DNA from: an uncultured Rhizobiaceae group bacterium
GTDB taxonomy: Bacteria > Pseudomonadota > Alphaproteobacteria > Rhizobiales > Rhizobiaceae
Direction: 5' to 3'
DNA length: 37,773 nucleotides
Assembly: GCA_938030595.1 (NCBI GenBank)
Contig: CALHIB010000117.1
Coordinates: 1-37,773 of the forward strand
In this document: positions 27,752 to 36,370 of the stretch, piece after piece
How the letters are laid out: every line of letters starts with the position of its first letter
Numbering within the stretch: position 1 is the first letter of the stretch
Position numbers and translations under genes: made by a program
The notes under the pieces: generated by a model
What the model was told of the DNA's origin: nothing
Database searches by the model: none
What the model saw: the letters and a program-made list of their open reading frames with translations, nothing else

Positions 27752-28600
27752 TCAAACGTTATAACGTTGGCGAACTAATTTTGCCCTGCTTCGGGAGACG
27801 GGCAACTCTTTTCCATCTGTCGTTAAAACGAAAAGGCTTGCGTTTTTCTTTATCAATTTTTCGACGGCATGATCTGCTACCCAATGCGAACGGTGAATTT
27901 GCATTCCAAAGATTTTTTGCAGCTCTGAGACTGCATCAGAAAAGCGCAACAATATGAGGTCTGACCCAAGTTCTGTGGTTGCTTTGATATAATGGTCCTG
28001 ACTTGTAATATATAGAAGATTGCGGCCAAGGTGTTTGGGCAAACGATTTAGAAACATAGCCTCGCTGCCTTCTTCTGACGTTATGTTTTCCTCGTCCGTA
28101 TCATTGTTAATGAGAAAATATAACAGGCTTATTGAAACCGAGATTCCAAGGCAGTAGCCAAGAAGTTTCAGGTATTGAGGAAAGCCTCCCATATCCAAAG
28201 AGAAACCATATTTGTTCAGGCACCAAACAATAATGCTGACAGGAAAACCTACCGAGAATGCGCCAATAGATTTTGCTATTTGTAAATTCATGCCAAGGTT
28301 CTTCAAGGATGAAATTATAAATACTGCTACAAACAATCCCGTGAAAAAAGTAAGCACTGCATGAAGCGCCCAATAGACGAGCCGCTCTGCATGATTAAGC
28401 GTTTGCAACGTTCCAAAGGGGCCGGCAATTGTCAGGATTATTACAATTGCTGAAAAGCCAAGCCAAAAGCGATAATTTTGGAAGATTGATTGCACTTCAC
28501 GAAGCGCGAATTGCAATGGCTGTTGATCCGCGAATTTTTGTGTACTGTTCATGTATTTCAAATTGCGTTGCGTCATTTTCAAAATATAGCCTGTCTGCAA
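27752..28600 (-). CDS. LytTR DNA-binding-domain regulator with N-terminal membrane segments
   Basis: C-terminal LytTR-like ITSQDHYIKATTELGSDLILLRFSDAVSEL...IHRSHWVADHAVEKL...TTDGKELPVSRSRAKLVRQ; preceded by about four hydrophobic segments. Confidence 0.85.
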   Translation of the reverse strand: MQTGYILKMTQRNLKYMNSTQKFADQQPLQFALREVQSIFQNYRFWLGFSAIVIILTIAGPFGTLQTLNHAERLVYWALHAVLTFFTGLFVAVFIISSLKNLGMNLQIAKSIGAFSVGFPVSIIVWCLNKYGFSLDMGGFPQYLKLLGYCLGISVSISLLYFLINNDTDEENITSEEGSEAMFLNRLPKHLGRNLLYITSQDHYIKATTELGSDLILLRFSDAVSELQKIFGMQIHRSHWVADHAVEKLIKKNASLFVLTTDGKELPVSRSRAKLVRQRYNV

Positions 28601-28625
28601 GATTATTTAAATGGAGTATTTGCAG

Positions 28626-29123
28626 ATGAGTTTTGATCCTTTCTTAAAGGCAGGTTTAGTCATTCAAATTCACATGATAGCCGCCATAGTTGCTTTAGTT
28701 ATCGGGGGAGTTATTTTCTTCAATCCCAAGGGAACTCCCAAGCACAAGGCGCTTGGTAAAACCTGGGTTGTATTAATGGTCATAGTTGCGTTGACTTCGT
28801 TCTTCATTAGCGAACTAAAAACTTGGGGGCCGTTTAGTCCAATTCACCTTCTTTCCGTGTTGACGCTCTCAACACTCGTCGTTGCTATTACGGCTATTCG
28901 GAAAGGCGATGTGAAGCGTCATAAGTCTGCAATGCTGGGTTTGTATTTTGGCGGATTGGTTCTTGCTGGGCTTTTCACATTAATGCCAGGGCGTGTGATT
29001 AATCGCATGCTGTTTGGAAATCCTGAGTTTTATTTCAGCAGCCTCTCACTTGCGTGGGTATTCCCTTTTTCCGCAATTGTGATTGCGATTGGTGTCATGG
29101 CGTTGCGCTCAAGTTCAAAATAA
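28626..29123 (+). CDS. DUF2306-like small membrane protein
   Basis: About 165 aa with four hydrophobic segments (IQIHMIAAIVALVIGGVIFFNPKGTPKHKALGKTWVVLMV); divergent from the LytTR gene. Confidence 0.75.
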   Translation: MSFDPFLKAGLVIQIHMIAAIVALVIGGVIFFNPKGTPKHKALGKTWVVLMVIVALTSFFISELKTWGPFSPIHLLSVLTLSTLVVAITAIRKGDVKRHKSAMLGLYFGGLVLAGLFTLMPGRVINRMLFGNPEFYFSSLSLAWVFPFSAIVIAIGVMALRSSSK

Positions 29124-29233
29124 TGGTCTTTAGTGGCGCAATATGGATATGTTTTTGAAATTGCTCTTTGCAACAGCAGATAATTTCTATAGTTTTTCTA
29201 CGTAACAATATTGATAAGTTATGGAGTGATTTC

Positions 29234-30166
29234 ATGCGCTGGAAAGGCCGTGGCAGAAGTGCCAATGTAAATGATGCCCGAGGGCAAGGCGGCGGTGGTT
29301 TTGGTTTTCCATCCGGTGGGCGCAGAAGGTTACCTGTCGGTGGCGGCCGTCGCGGTGGTGGTATGGGTATTGGCACGCTGATCATCATCGGTATTGTGAT
29401 GATGTTCCTCGGTATTAATCCGCTTAAACTTTTGACGGGTGGCTTGGGTGGAAGTCTGGGCGGTGGTTTCGCTCCGCAAATGCAAGCACCACAACGCCAA
29501 CAGGCACCTCGTACAGATTATACGAGCGACGAGCAGAAACAATTTGTAGAAACCATTCTTGGCTCAACCGAGCAAGTTTGGACAACCATATTTGCCAACT
29601 ACGGAAAACAATATCCAAAGCCTCAATTAAACTTGTTTAGTGGCCAGGTACGTTCTGCTTGTGGTATGGCATCCTCTGCCTCAGGGCCATTTTATTGCCC
29701 TGGTGACAGTCAGGTTTACATCGATTTGTCTTTCTATCGTGAACTAGAGCAGAAGTTTGGTGCCGGCGGTGATTTTGCTCAGGCTTATGTGCTGGCGCAT
29801 GAAGTTGGCCATCATATTCAAAATGTTATTGGTGTTCTTCCACAGTTTAACAAAATGCGTCGTTCAATGGGGAAAACACAATTCAACAAAGAGTCCGTAA
29901 AAGTTGAACTACAAGCGGATTGTTTTGCAGGTGTTTGGGGGCATTACGTCAATAAAGAAGGTTGGCTTGAAGCTGGAGACCTCGAAGAAGCGCTTAGAGC
30001 CGCCAATCAGATCGGTGACGATGCAATTCAAAAACGCACGCAAGGTTATGTCGTGCCGGAAAGCTTTAATCACGGCACATCAGAACAAAGACGTTTTTGG
30101 TTCCGTCGTGGATTTGAAACTGGTCGTATGGAAAGCTGCGATACGTTTAAGGCGCGTAAACTCTAA
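29234..30166 (+). CDS. YpfJ-like neutral zinc metallopeptidase
   Basis: HExxH motif in YVLAHEVGHHIQNVIG; RGRGRSANVNDARGQGG-like N-terminus and CPGDSQVYIDLSFY; start MRWKGRGRSANVND (track start 29168). Confidence 0.9.
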   Translation: MRWKGRGRSANVNDARGQGGGGFGFPSGGRRRLPVGGGRRGGGMGIGTLIIIGIVMMFLGINPLKLLTGGLGGSLGGGFAPQMQAPQRQQAPRTDYTSDEQKQFVETILGSTEQVWTTIFANYGKQYPKPQLNLFSGQVRSACGMASSASGPFYCPGDSQVYIDLSFYRELEQKFGAGGDFAQAYVLAHEVGHHIQNVIGVLPQFNKMRRSMGKTQFNKESVKVELQADCFAGVWGHYVNKEGWLEAGDLEEALRAANQIGDDAIQKRTQGYVVPESFNHGTSEQRRFWFRRGFETGRMESCDTFKARKL

Positions 30167-30196
30167 AGAGCCAGTAGGCTAATTGAGGCACATTTA

Positions 30197-30228
30197 GCTG
30201 CGCTGATTTCTTTTGGCGCAGCGATGTT
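30197..30228 (+). terminator. Possible weak terminator downstream of the metallopeptidase gene
   Basis: GCTGCGC-tgatttcttttg-GCGCAGC followed by GATGTTTT. Confidence 0.35.
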
Positions 30229-30485
30229 TTCTGCAATGTCCATAGTCGTATCCGTTTTGGATAAAACAATACCGGTTCTACGCGAAGCAATTGCTGATAA
30301 TCCCTTGCGAAGCGGGATGCATTTGTTTGTATCTGTACATTTTGTAGATGCAAAAGGCATGGTGCTGTTTTTTCTTGTGTTAGGGCAAATCATGTAACTT
30401 GTATGCAAATACAATATGTCAAAATTGAATCAATTACGATTCAAGTTTCAATGACATAACGACACTAAAATGTGAGCGATTGTTT

Positions 30486-31688
30486 TTACGCTTCATTAAC
30501 CAATGCTTCTCCCTTGCTTTCTTTAATAAGATTTAGAAAACGAGTGAAAAGATAGTGGCTGTCTTGAGGACCAGGAGAAGCTTCCGGGTGGTGTTGTACC
30601 GAAAATACAGGCTTGCCTTCCACTCTTAGCCCACAATTTGAACCATCAAAAAGTGACACATGGGTTTCTATAACCCCAGCAGGGAAGGTGTCAGCATCCA
30701 CGGCAAAGCCGTGGTTCATGGAAACGATCTCCACTTTATTAGTTGTATGATCTTTTACAGGATGGTTTGCGCCATGGTGACCTTGGTGCATTTTGGTGGT
30801 TTTTGCACCCAAGGCCAAGGCAAGCATTTGGTGACCAAGGCAAATACCAAAAACCGGAATATCAGTTTTCAGGATATCTTGAATTACTTTTACAGAATAC
30901 TCGCCAGTTGCAGCAGGATCGCCAGGGCCGTTTGACAAGAAAACACCATCTGGTTTGTGCGCCAAGACTTCCTCAGCTGTTGCGGTTGCTGGCAAGACTG
31001 TGACTTTGCAACCAAGTCCTGCCATTAAGCGAAGGATGTTGCGTTTCACACCGAAGTCCATTGCAACAATGTGGTATTTTGCTTCGTTTGAATCAGAATA
31101 ACCCTCATCCCATACCCATGGTTTTTCTGACCAGGGTTTGTCTTGTCCGTGGCCAACCGTCTTGGCCAAATCCAAACCTTCGAGCCCTGACCATTCTTTT
31201 GCTTTGGCTTTCAAATCATCCAGATCAAACTTGCCGTCTGCATTATGGGCAATCACGCAATTTGCCAGACCTTTTTCGCGGATCAGGTTTGTTAAGGCAC
31301 GTGTGTCGATGCCGGACATAGCAATAATACCACGTGATTTGAGCCACTCATCCAGATGTTGTGCTGAACGATAATTGGATGGGTTTGTTATGTCTGCTTT
31401 AAAAACTGCACCAACAGCACCATCTGATTTGCCAGCTTCCAGCATTTCCTGATCTTCATCGTTGGCACCAACATTGCCGATGTGAGGAAAGGTGAAAGTT
31501 ACGACCTGACCCGCATAGGACGGATCTGTAAGAATTTCCTGATAGCCTGTTATGGCCGTGTTGAAGCAAATTTCTGCTTGCACCATTCCGGTCGCGCCAC
31601 AGCCCTTGCCTTCAATTGTTGTTCCATCTGCAAGTACGATGATGGCAGTTGGTTTTTCAGTTTTCCAGGCAGGGGTATTAGTGGTCAT
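30486..31688 (-). CDS. carA: Carbamoyl-phosphate synthase small subunit
   Basis: Class I glutamine amidotransferase motif VFGICLGHQMLALALGAKTTKMHQGHHGANHPV and GVFLSNGPGDP. Confidence 0.97.
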   Translation of the reverse strand: MTTNTPAWKTEKPTAIIVLADGTTIEGKGCGATGMVQAEICFNTAITGYQEILTDPSYAGQVVTFTFPHIGNVGANDEDQEMLEAGKSDGAVGAVFKADITNPSNYRSAQHLDEWLKSRGIIAMSGIDTRALTNLIREKGLANCVIAHNADGKFDLDDLKAKAKEWSGLEGLDLAKTVGHGQDKPWSEKPWVWDEGYSDSNEAKYHIVAMDFGVKRNILRLMAGLGCKVTVLPATATAEEVLAHKPDGVFLSNGPGDPAATGEYSVKVIQDILKTDIPVFGICLGHQMLALALGAKTTKMHQGHHGANHPVKDHTTNKVEIVSMNHGFAVDADTFPAGVIETHVSLFDGSNCGLRVEGKPVFSVQHHPEASPGPQDSHYLFTRFLNLIKESKGEALVNEA

Positions 31689-31914
31689 TGTCGCTTATCC
31701 TGACGTGTGCGCGCATTTCTATCCAAACCGGGGAATGGAATCGCATAATTTAATTGTGTGGCTGAATTTGCAAAATAGTTGATAGTGTCATTTTGGTCAA
31801 CAGAAGTAGAAATATATAAAATCATTTTAAATCAATTATTTAGAGTATTTTTCCACCATTGATTGATATGTCAAATAGCGTTAAGTTCGCTGACGGCTAA
31901 AAACGAGGGTTATT

Positions 31915-32367
31915 ATGCGCACCAAAATTACCGAAAATATTAAACTGGCAATGAAAGACAAGAATACAAAACGTCTTTCGACATTAAGGCTTGTCAATGC
32001 AGCTATTCAAGATCGCGACATTGCGTTGCGTGGTAAGGGCAAAGACAAGGCTGATGACGAAGAGGTGCTGGATATTCTCACCAAAATGGTGAAACAGCGC
32101 GAAGAAAGCTCGAAAATGTATCGTGAAGGCAATCGGCCAGAGCTGGAAGCGCAGGAGCTTGAAGAAATAGAAATTATTCGTGAATTTTTGCCAACACAAT
32201 TAAGTGCCGAGGAAACAGAATCTGCTGTATCGGATGCTATTACCGAAACAGGCGCTGAAAGCCTTCGAGATATGGGTAAGGTTATGGGTATCCTAAAAGA
32301 GCGTTATCGTGGACAGTTGGACATGGGTGTGGTTGGCGGTTTGGTAAAAGATAAACTGGGTGGCTAG
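31915..32367 (+). CDS. GatB/YqeY domain protein
   Basis: 150 aa; MRTKITENIKLAMKDKNTKRLSTLRLVNAAIQDRDIALRGKGKDKADDEEVLDILTKMVKQREES. Confidence 0.92.
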   Translation: MRTKITENIKLAMKDKNTKRLSTLRLVNAAIQDRDIALRGKGKDKADDEEVLDILTKMVKQREESSKMYREGNRPELEAQELEEIEIIREFLPTQLSAEETESAVSDAITETGAESLRDMGKVMGILKERYRGQLDMGVVGGLVKDKLGG

Positions 32368-32404
32368 GGTCTGGACTCAATTGGGAGAAGGTTTTTGCGC
32401 TTGG

Positions 32405-32487
32405 AAAACGGTTTAAATACTAGAAAGTGCTTGCAGAGCGTAGTTCCTCTACGGTCAAAAGCGCTGCCGACGGATTTGAACCGTTTT
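32405..32487. repeat. Internal hairpin arm 1 of the MITE-like element
   Basis: AAAACGGTTTAAAT (32405-32418) / ATTTGAACCGTTTT (32474-32487), containing AGTGCTT/AAGCGCT and CGTAG/CTACG. Confidence 0.7.
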
Positions 32488-32508
32488 GCCGCGTCGCTTC
32501 GCGATAGG

Positions 32509-32596
32509 GACAATTTACTCGACAGACTTCGTTGTAAAGCCTGGAAAACCAGACGGTTTGCCTCACGTTTTACGCCTTGCTGTCGAGCAAATTGTC
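32509..32596. repeat. Internal hairpin arm 2 of the MITE-like element
   Basis: GACAATTTACTCGACAG (32509-32525) / CTGTCGAGCAAATTGTC (32580-32596), 16 of 17 positions complementary, with a CTGG-AAAA-CCAG hairpin inside. Confidence 0.72.
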
Positions 32597-32654
32597 TCCT
32601 ACAAAAATCCATCTCCCAATTGGGTTCAGACCCTAGTCTCATTGTGGGTGTTAA

Positions 32655-33527
32655 TTGACCCGTTCTTCTGCAATTTCACTTGTTCTAACTGGCGGTGTCC
32701 TTATGGGCATGGTCGGTTTGATTTTACGGCTGATGGAATCCGCTGATGGATTTCAAATATTGGTATATCGCTCATTTGCGCTTTCAGCCATGGTTATGCT
32801 GGTAGCTTGTCTTCGAAGGCAAATAGGTGTCACAGCATTTCTAAAGTCTTTTGATAAATGGGATGTATGTGTTGGATTTTTACTTGGCTTGGCGTTCAGT
32901 TTTTATGTTTACGCGCTTTTGAATACAAATATCGCAAGTGCCTTGTTTATTTTATCATCGGCTCCCATATTTGCAGCTATTTTGGCTTGGATGTTCATTG
33001 GAGAAAAGCCTAGTCTGATTACTTATGCAGCGCTTGCTCTTGCTGTTCTTGGTGTTGGACTTATGGTCAAGGATGGGTTGGATACAGGGGGGATTCTTGG
33101 AAATCTCTATGCGCTTTTTTCTGCTTTTTGTTTTGCAGCCATGTTGGTCATCATTCGCTATACAGGCAAAGAAGATGCACTTGGGGGCACATTTCTGGGT
33201 GGTGTTTTTGCATGCGGATTAAATGCTTTTGTTGCTATTGCTATTGGATCAGGATTAGCAATCAGTGGTTGGGATTTAGGCTTAAGTCTTTTTATGGGAG
33301 CTTTTACCATTGGTTTAGGCATAGCTCTGGTTACATGGGCCGCAAGCTATTTGCCAGCACCTGAGGTGAGTATTCTTGTGTTGATTGAAAGCGTGACAGG
33401 GCCGATTTGGGTCTGGTTGTTTTTGGGCGAAATAACAACTTTAAGCACATTGATTGGCGGTGCGATTGTATTATGCGCAGTGGTTTTGCAAACTGTGGGT
33501 AGTTCGCGAAAACAACGCGTCACATAA
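32655..33527 (+). CDS. EamA/DMT-family transporter
   Basis: About ten hydrophobic segments; FLLGLAFSFYVYALLNTNIASALFILSSAPIFAAILAWMFIGEKPS. TTG start, preceded directly by an in-frame TAA. Confidence 0.85.
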   Translation: MTRSSAISLVLTGGVLMGMVGLILRLMESADGFQILVYRSFALSAMVMLVACLRRQIGVTAFLKSFDKWDVCVGFLLGLAFSFYVYALLNTNIASALFILSSAPIFAAILAWMFIGEKPSLITYAALALAVLGVGLMVKDGLDTGGILGNLYALFSAFCFAAMLVIIRYTGKEDALGGTFLGGVFACGLNAFVAIAIGSGLAISGWDLGLSLFMGAFTIGLGIALVTWAASYLPAPEVSILVLIESVTGPIWVWLFLGEITTLSTLIGGAIVLCAVVLQTVGSSRKQRVT

Positions 33528-33998
33528 TCAGAGTTTGCTGCAAAAATTAAAATCCAAAGATTTTACGCTTTTTTCTGCATTGCCATCTGTGTTGTATTTT
33601 TCAAGGATGGTTTTTCTTTTGATCAGCTCATTGTTTACAATAAATCCTGCAAATTCGAGCCTGTCACCCTTGTCGTTATAAGCAATTGTCCTTGGGCCTT
33701 GTGCGTGCACACTGTTCAAAATACCTTTCACCAAGACAAACCGAGTGCTTTTTAATTGCTGCATTTCTTTTAGTAATGGAGTGGTTGTGGTGCCGACCTG
33801 GCTTGAAATCAGGTCGGGTGTAATCAGAATTGAAGTGTTTGCATCGGGCTTGCAAGAAGCATGGTCTGCTACTTGCCATTTGCCTTCAATAGGAGCGCCA
33901 ATTTTGCGAAGATTTTCAGTGGACTCATTGTTATCTTGCGAACAAGCGCTGAAGATTAATAGTGACAGGCTTAGCAAAACCGATTTGAATTTTATCAT
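33528..33998 (-). CDS. Putative lipoprotein of unknown function
   Basis: N-terminus MIKFKSVLLSLSLLIFSACSQDN with a lipobox-like LIFSAC; stop codon directly abuts the stop of the convergent transporter gene. Confidence 0.72.
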   Translation of the reverse strand: MIKFKSVLLSLSLLIFSACSQDNNESTENLRKIGAPIEGKWQVADHASCKPDANTSILITPDLISSQVGTTTTPLLKEMQQLKSTRFVLVKGILNSVHAQGPRTIAYNDKGDRLEFAGFIVNNELIKRKTILEKYNTDGNAEKSVKSLDFNFCSKL

Positions 33999-34070
33999 AT
34001 TTTTATAATTTCTCTGATGTTTCGAATTTTTATAATTTCAAAATGTAAACATTAGATGTAGAACACTTCT

Positions 34071-36044
34071 ATGCGCTTTCCTGATACCTTTCTTGATGAC
34101 ATACGTGAACGACTTCGGATTTCCGAAGTTGTTGGACAACGTGTGCAATTTGATAAGAAAAAAACCAATGCTGCCAAAGGCGACTTTTGGGGGAACTGCC
34201 CGTTTCATGGCGAGAAAACGCCCAGCTTTCACTGTGAAGATCGTAAAGGTCGCTACTACTGTTTTGGGTGTGGTGCATCGGGCGACCATTTTCGCTTTTT
34301 AACGGAGCTGGATGGACTACACTTCCATGAGGCAGTTGAGTTGCTGGCTAATCAGGCTGGGCTACAAGTCCCAATAATGGACAAGCGTGAGCAAGAACGT
34401 GAGGAGCAACGCAAGACATTATTTGATGTGATGGATTTGGCAACACAGTTCTTTAAGGCGAAGTTACATGAGCCAATTGGCGCGAATGCGCGTGCCTACT
34501 TGCGTGACCGTGGCTTGTCGCCCGCTATTCAGCAAGAGTTTGGCATTGGTTTTGCGCCTGATAGCCGCAATTCGCTAAAGCAATACTTGGCAGATCAAGG
34601 TGTTGAAGCAGGGCAAATGGAAGCTTGCGGACTTGTTAATCATGGTGAAGGCATTGCGGTTTCATATGACAAGTTTCGCGGACGTATTATGTTTCCTATT
34701 CCTGATAGCAGGGGACGCGTAATTGCTTTTGGTGGGCGAGCATTGGCAGATGATGCCTTGGCCAAATATATGAACTCTCCAGAGACAGAACTCTTTCATA
34801 AATCCAATGTTCTTTATAATTTTGCAAAGGCACGAAAGCCTGCCTATGACAAAAAACAGGTTATCGCCGCAGAAGGGTATATGGATGTGATTGCACTTCA
34901 TGCTGCAGGTTTTACGAATGCTGTGGCACCACTTGGAACTGCGCTCACTGAACGTCAAATGGAGCTTCTATGGAGAATGCACCCTGAACCTATCTTGTGT
35001 TTTGATGGAGATGGGGCAGGACTTAAAGCTGCTCACCGCGCTGTAGACATGGCTTTGCCCAATATTCAACCAGGGCGATCTGTGCGTTTTGCCATGTTGC
35101 CTGAAGGCAAGGACCCTGACGATCTCATCAAGGAAGATGGGCCGGAAGCCATGCATTATGTGATAGAGGCTTCTCTGCCGCTTGCGGACATGCTTTGGAA
35201 CCGTGAAATTTCTTCTGGTATTTATAACACGCCTGAGCGCAGGGCAGAATTGCAAACGCGTATGAGGCAAATAGTAGGGTCGATTAAAGATGAAAGCGTT
35301 CGCTATCACTACGATCAGGATGTACGTGAAAGGCTAGCGGGTTATTTTTCATCTGGCTCTACAAATAAGCAGGGCAATTATCCGCAACGGGGCAATAAAT
35401 CAGGTAATTCGTATCAAGGTAGTTTTGGTAATCAAAAACAGGTTAAGGCAGGCGGGCGCAAGTTTTCTGCAAGTCCTTCTTTGCTTGGCAGTAAAATGGT
35501 CAAAAAAGGTCATGCTGGAATGCCTTTGCGCGAAGCTGCATTAATTGGAGGGCTGATTTTTCATCCCGCGCTTGGTGTTGAGTTCTTTGATGAAGTCTCA
35601 ACACTCGATTTGCAAAGCAATGAAGCCAAAACGCTCCAGTCCCTGTTTTTGGATTGTTTTGCCAATTGGCCGAACAGTCAACATGCAGATGGCGATTATC
35701 CTAATCTGGATTTCGTCATGGAGCGTATTCGTGAAAAGTCCCTTGGTGGAATGTTGGAGAATATAAAGCAGCATCTGGTCATCAATAATCTTTGGCAATT
35801 GATGCCAAATGCAGGATTTGAGGATGCCCGTGATGGATGGTTGCAATCTTATGTCTTGCATCTTAAAAATCAGACACTAAATAAAGAACTGAAAGTAGCA
35901 GAACGTGCGTTGGCTGATGATGATAGCCAAGAAAATCTCGAAAGACTGCTACAAATACAACAAGAGCTTTCCCGAACGGATGGGATTGAGGCACTTATTG
36001 ACGGATTTGGCTCGTCTTCCGGACGTTCCAACAAAGGTTTTTAA
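34071..36044 (+). CDS. dnaG: DNA primase
   Basis: Zinc-finger CPFHGEKTPSFHCEDRKGRYYCFGCGASGDHFRFL, TOPRIM EGYMDVIALHAAGF and FDGDGAG. Confidence 0.97.
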   Translation: MRFPDTFLDDIRERLRISEVVGQRVQFDKKKTNAAKGDFWGNCPFHGEKTPSFHCEDRKGRYYCFGCGASGDHFRFLTELDGLHFHEAVELLANQAGLQVPIMDKREQEREEQRKTLFDVMDLATQFFKAKLHEPIGANARAYLRDRGLSPAIQQEFGIGFAPDSRNSLKQYLADQGVEAGQMEACGLVNHGEGIAVSYDKFRGRIMFPIPDSRGRVIAFGGRALADDALAKYMNSPETELFHKSNVLYNFAKARKPAYDKKQVIAAEGYMDVIALHAAGFTNAVAPLGTALTERQMELLWRMHPEPILCFDGDGAGLKAAHRAVDMALPNIQPGRSVRFAMLPEGKDPDDLIKEDGPEAMHYVIEASLPLADMLWNREISSGIYNTPERRAELQTRMRQIVGSIKDESVRYHYDQDVRERLAGYFSSGSTNKQGNYPQRGNKSGNSYQGSFGNQKQVKAGGRKFSASPSLLGSKMVKKGHAGMPLREAALIGGLIFHPALGVEFFDEVSTLDLQSNEAKTLQSLFLDCFANWPNSQHADGDYPNLDFVMERIREKSLGGMLENIKQHLVINNLWQLMPNAGFEDARDGWLQSYVLHLKNQTLNKELKVAERALADDDSQENLERLLQIQQELSRTDGIEALIDGFGSSSGRSNKGF

Positions 36045-36208
36045 AGTTCATTCAAGGCTTTGAATCTTCTTCCGGAACAAAATTGTCTTGACCTTCTTGC
36101 GTTTTAGCGGAATCAGTCCTTGAGAGAAAATTTATTGGGGTTTTTGCAAAGAGTATTTTGTTGGAACTGTTGTCACGCACAATAACTTTAGGGTGAGTGA
36201 AAACAGCG

Positions 36209-36227
36209 GGTTAATGGTCAATTAACC
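36209..36227. promoter_or_regulatory. CtrA-type box (TTAA-N7-TTAAC) inside a perfect inverted repeat
   Basis: GGTTAAT-GGTCA-ATTAACC; TTAA at 36211-36214 and 36222-36225 with exactly 7 nt between, on both strands. Confidence 0.5.
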
Positions 36228-36370
36228 AACAAAGGGCTACTGCAAGAATTAAGAGTTGAATGTAGTGATTCGAATTTATGGCCTGAAAACGTGCCTAATT
36301 CTTATTATTACAGGGAAATTATTCAATTGCAGGTCGCGCTTATTTGCCGCCTGACGGAGATAAAAGCCAT

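Larger units (their letters stand above)
32364..32636. mobile_element. MITE-like element (265 bp, 32368-32632) flanked by CTAG on both sides
   Basis: Terminal inverted repeats GGTCTGGACTCAATTGGGAGAAGGTTTTTG (32368-32397) / CAAAAATCCATCTCCCAATTGGGTTCAGACC (32602-32632); flanking CTAG at 32364-32367 and 32633-32636; nested inverted repeats; no plausible ORF. Confidence 0.72.

Noticed and set aside
30163-30414. 83-aa minus-strand ORF between the metallopeptidase gene and carA
   Set aside because: Requires a TTG start or internal ATG, low-complexity composition, overlaps the metallopeptidase stop; could be a real small protein but is not supported by sequence alone.
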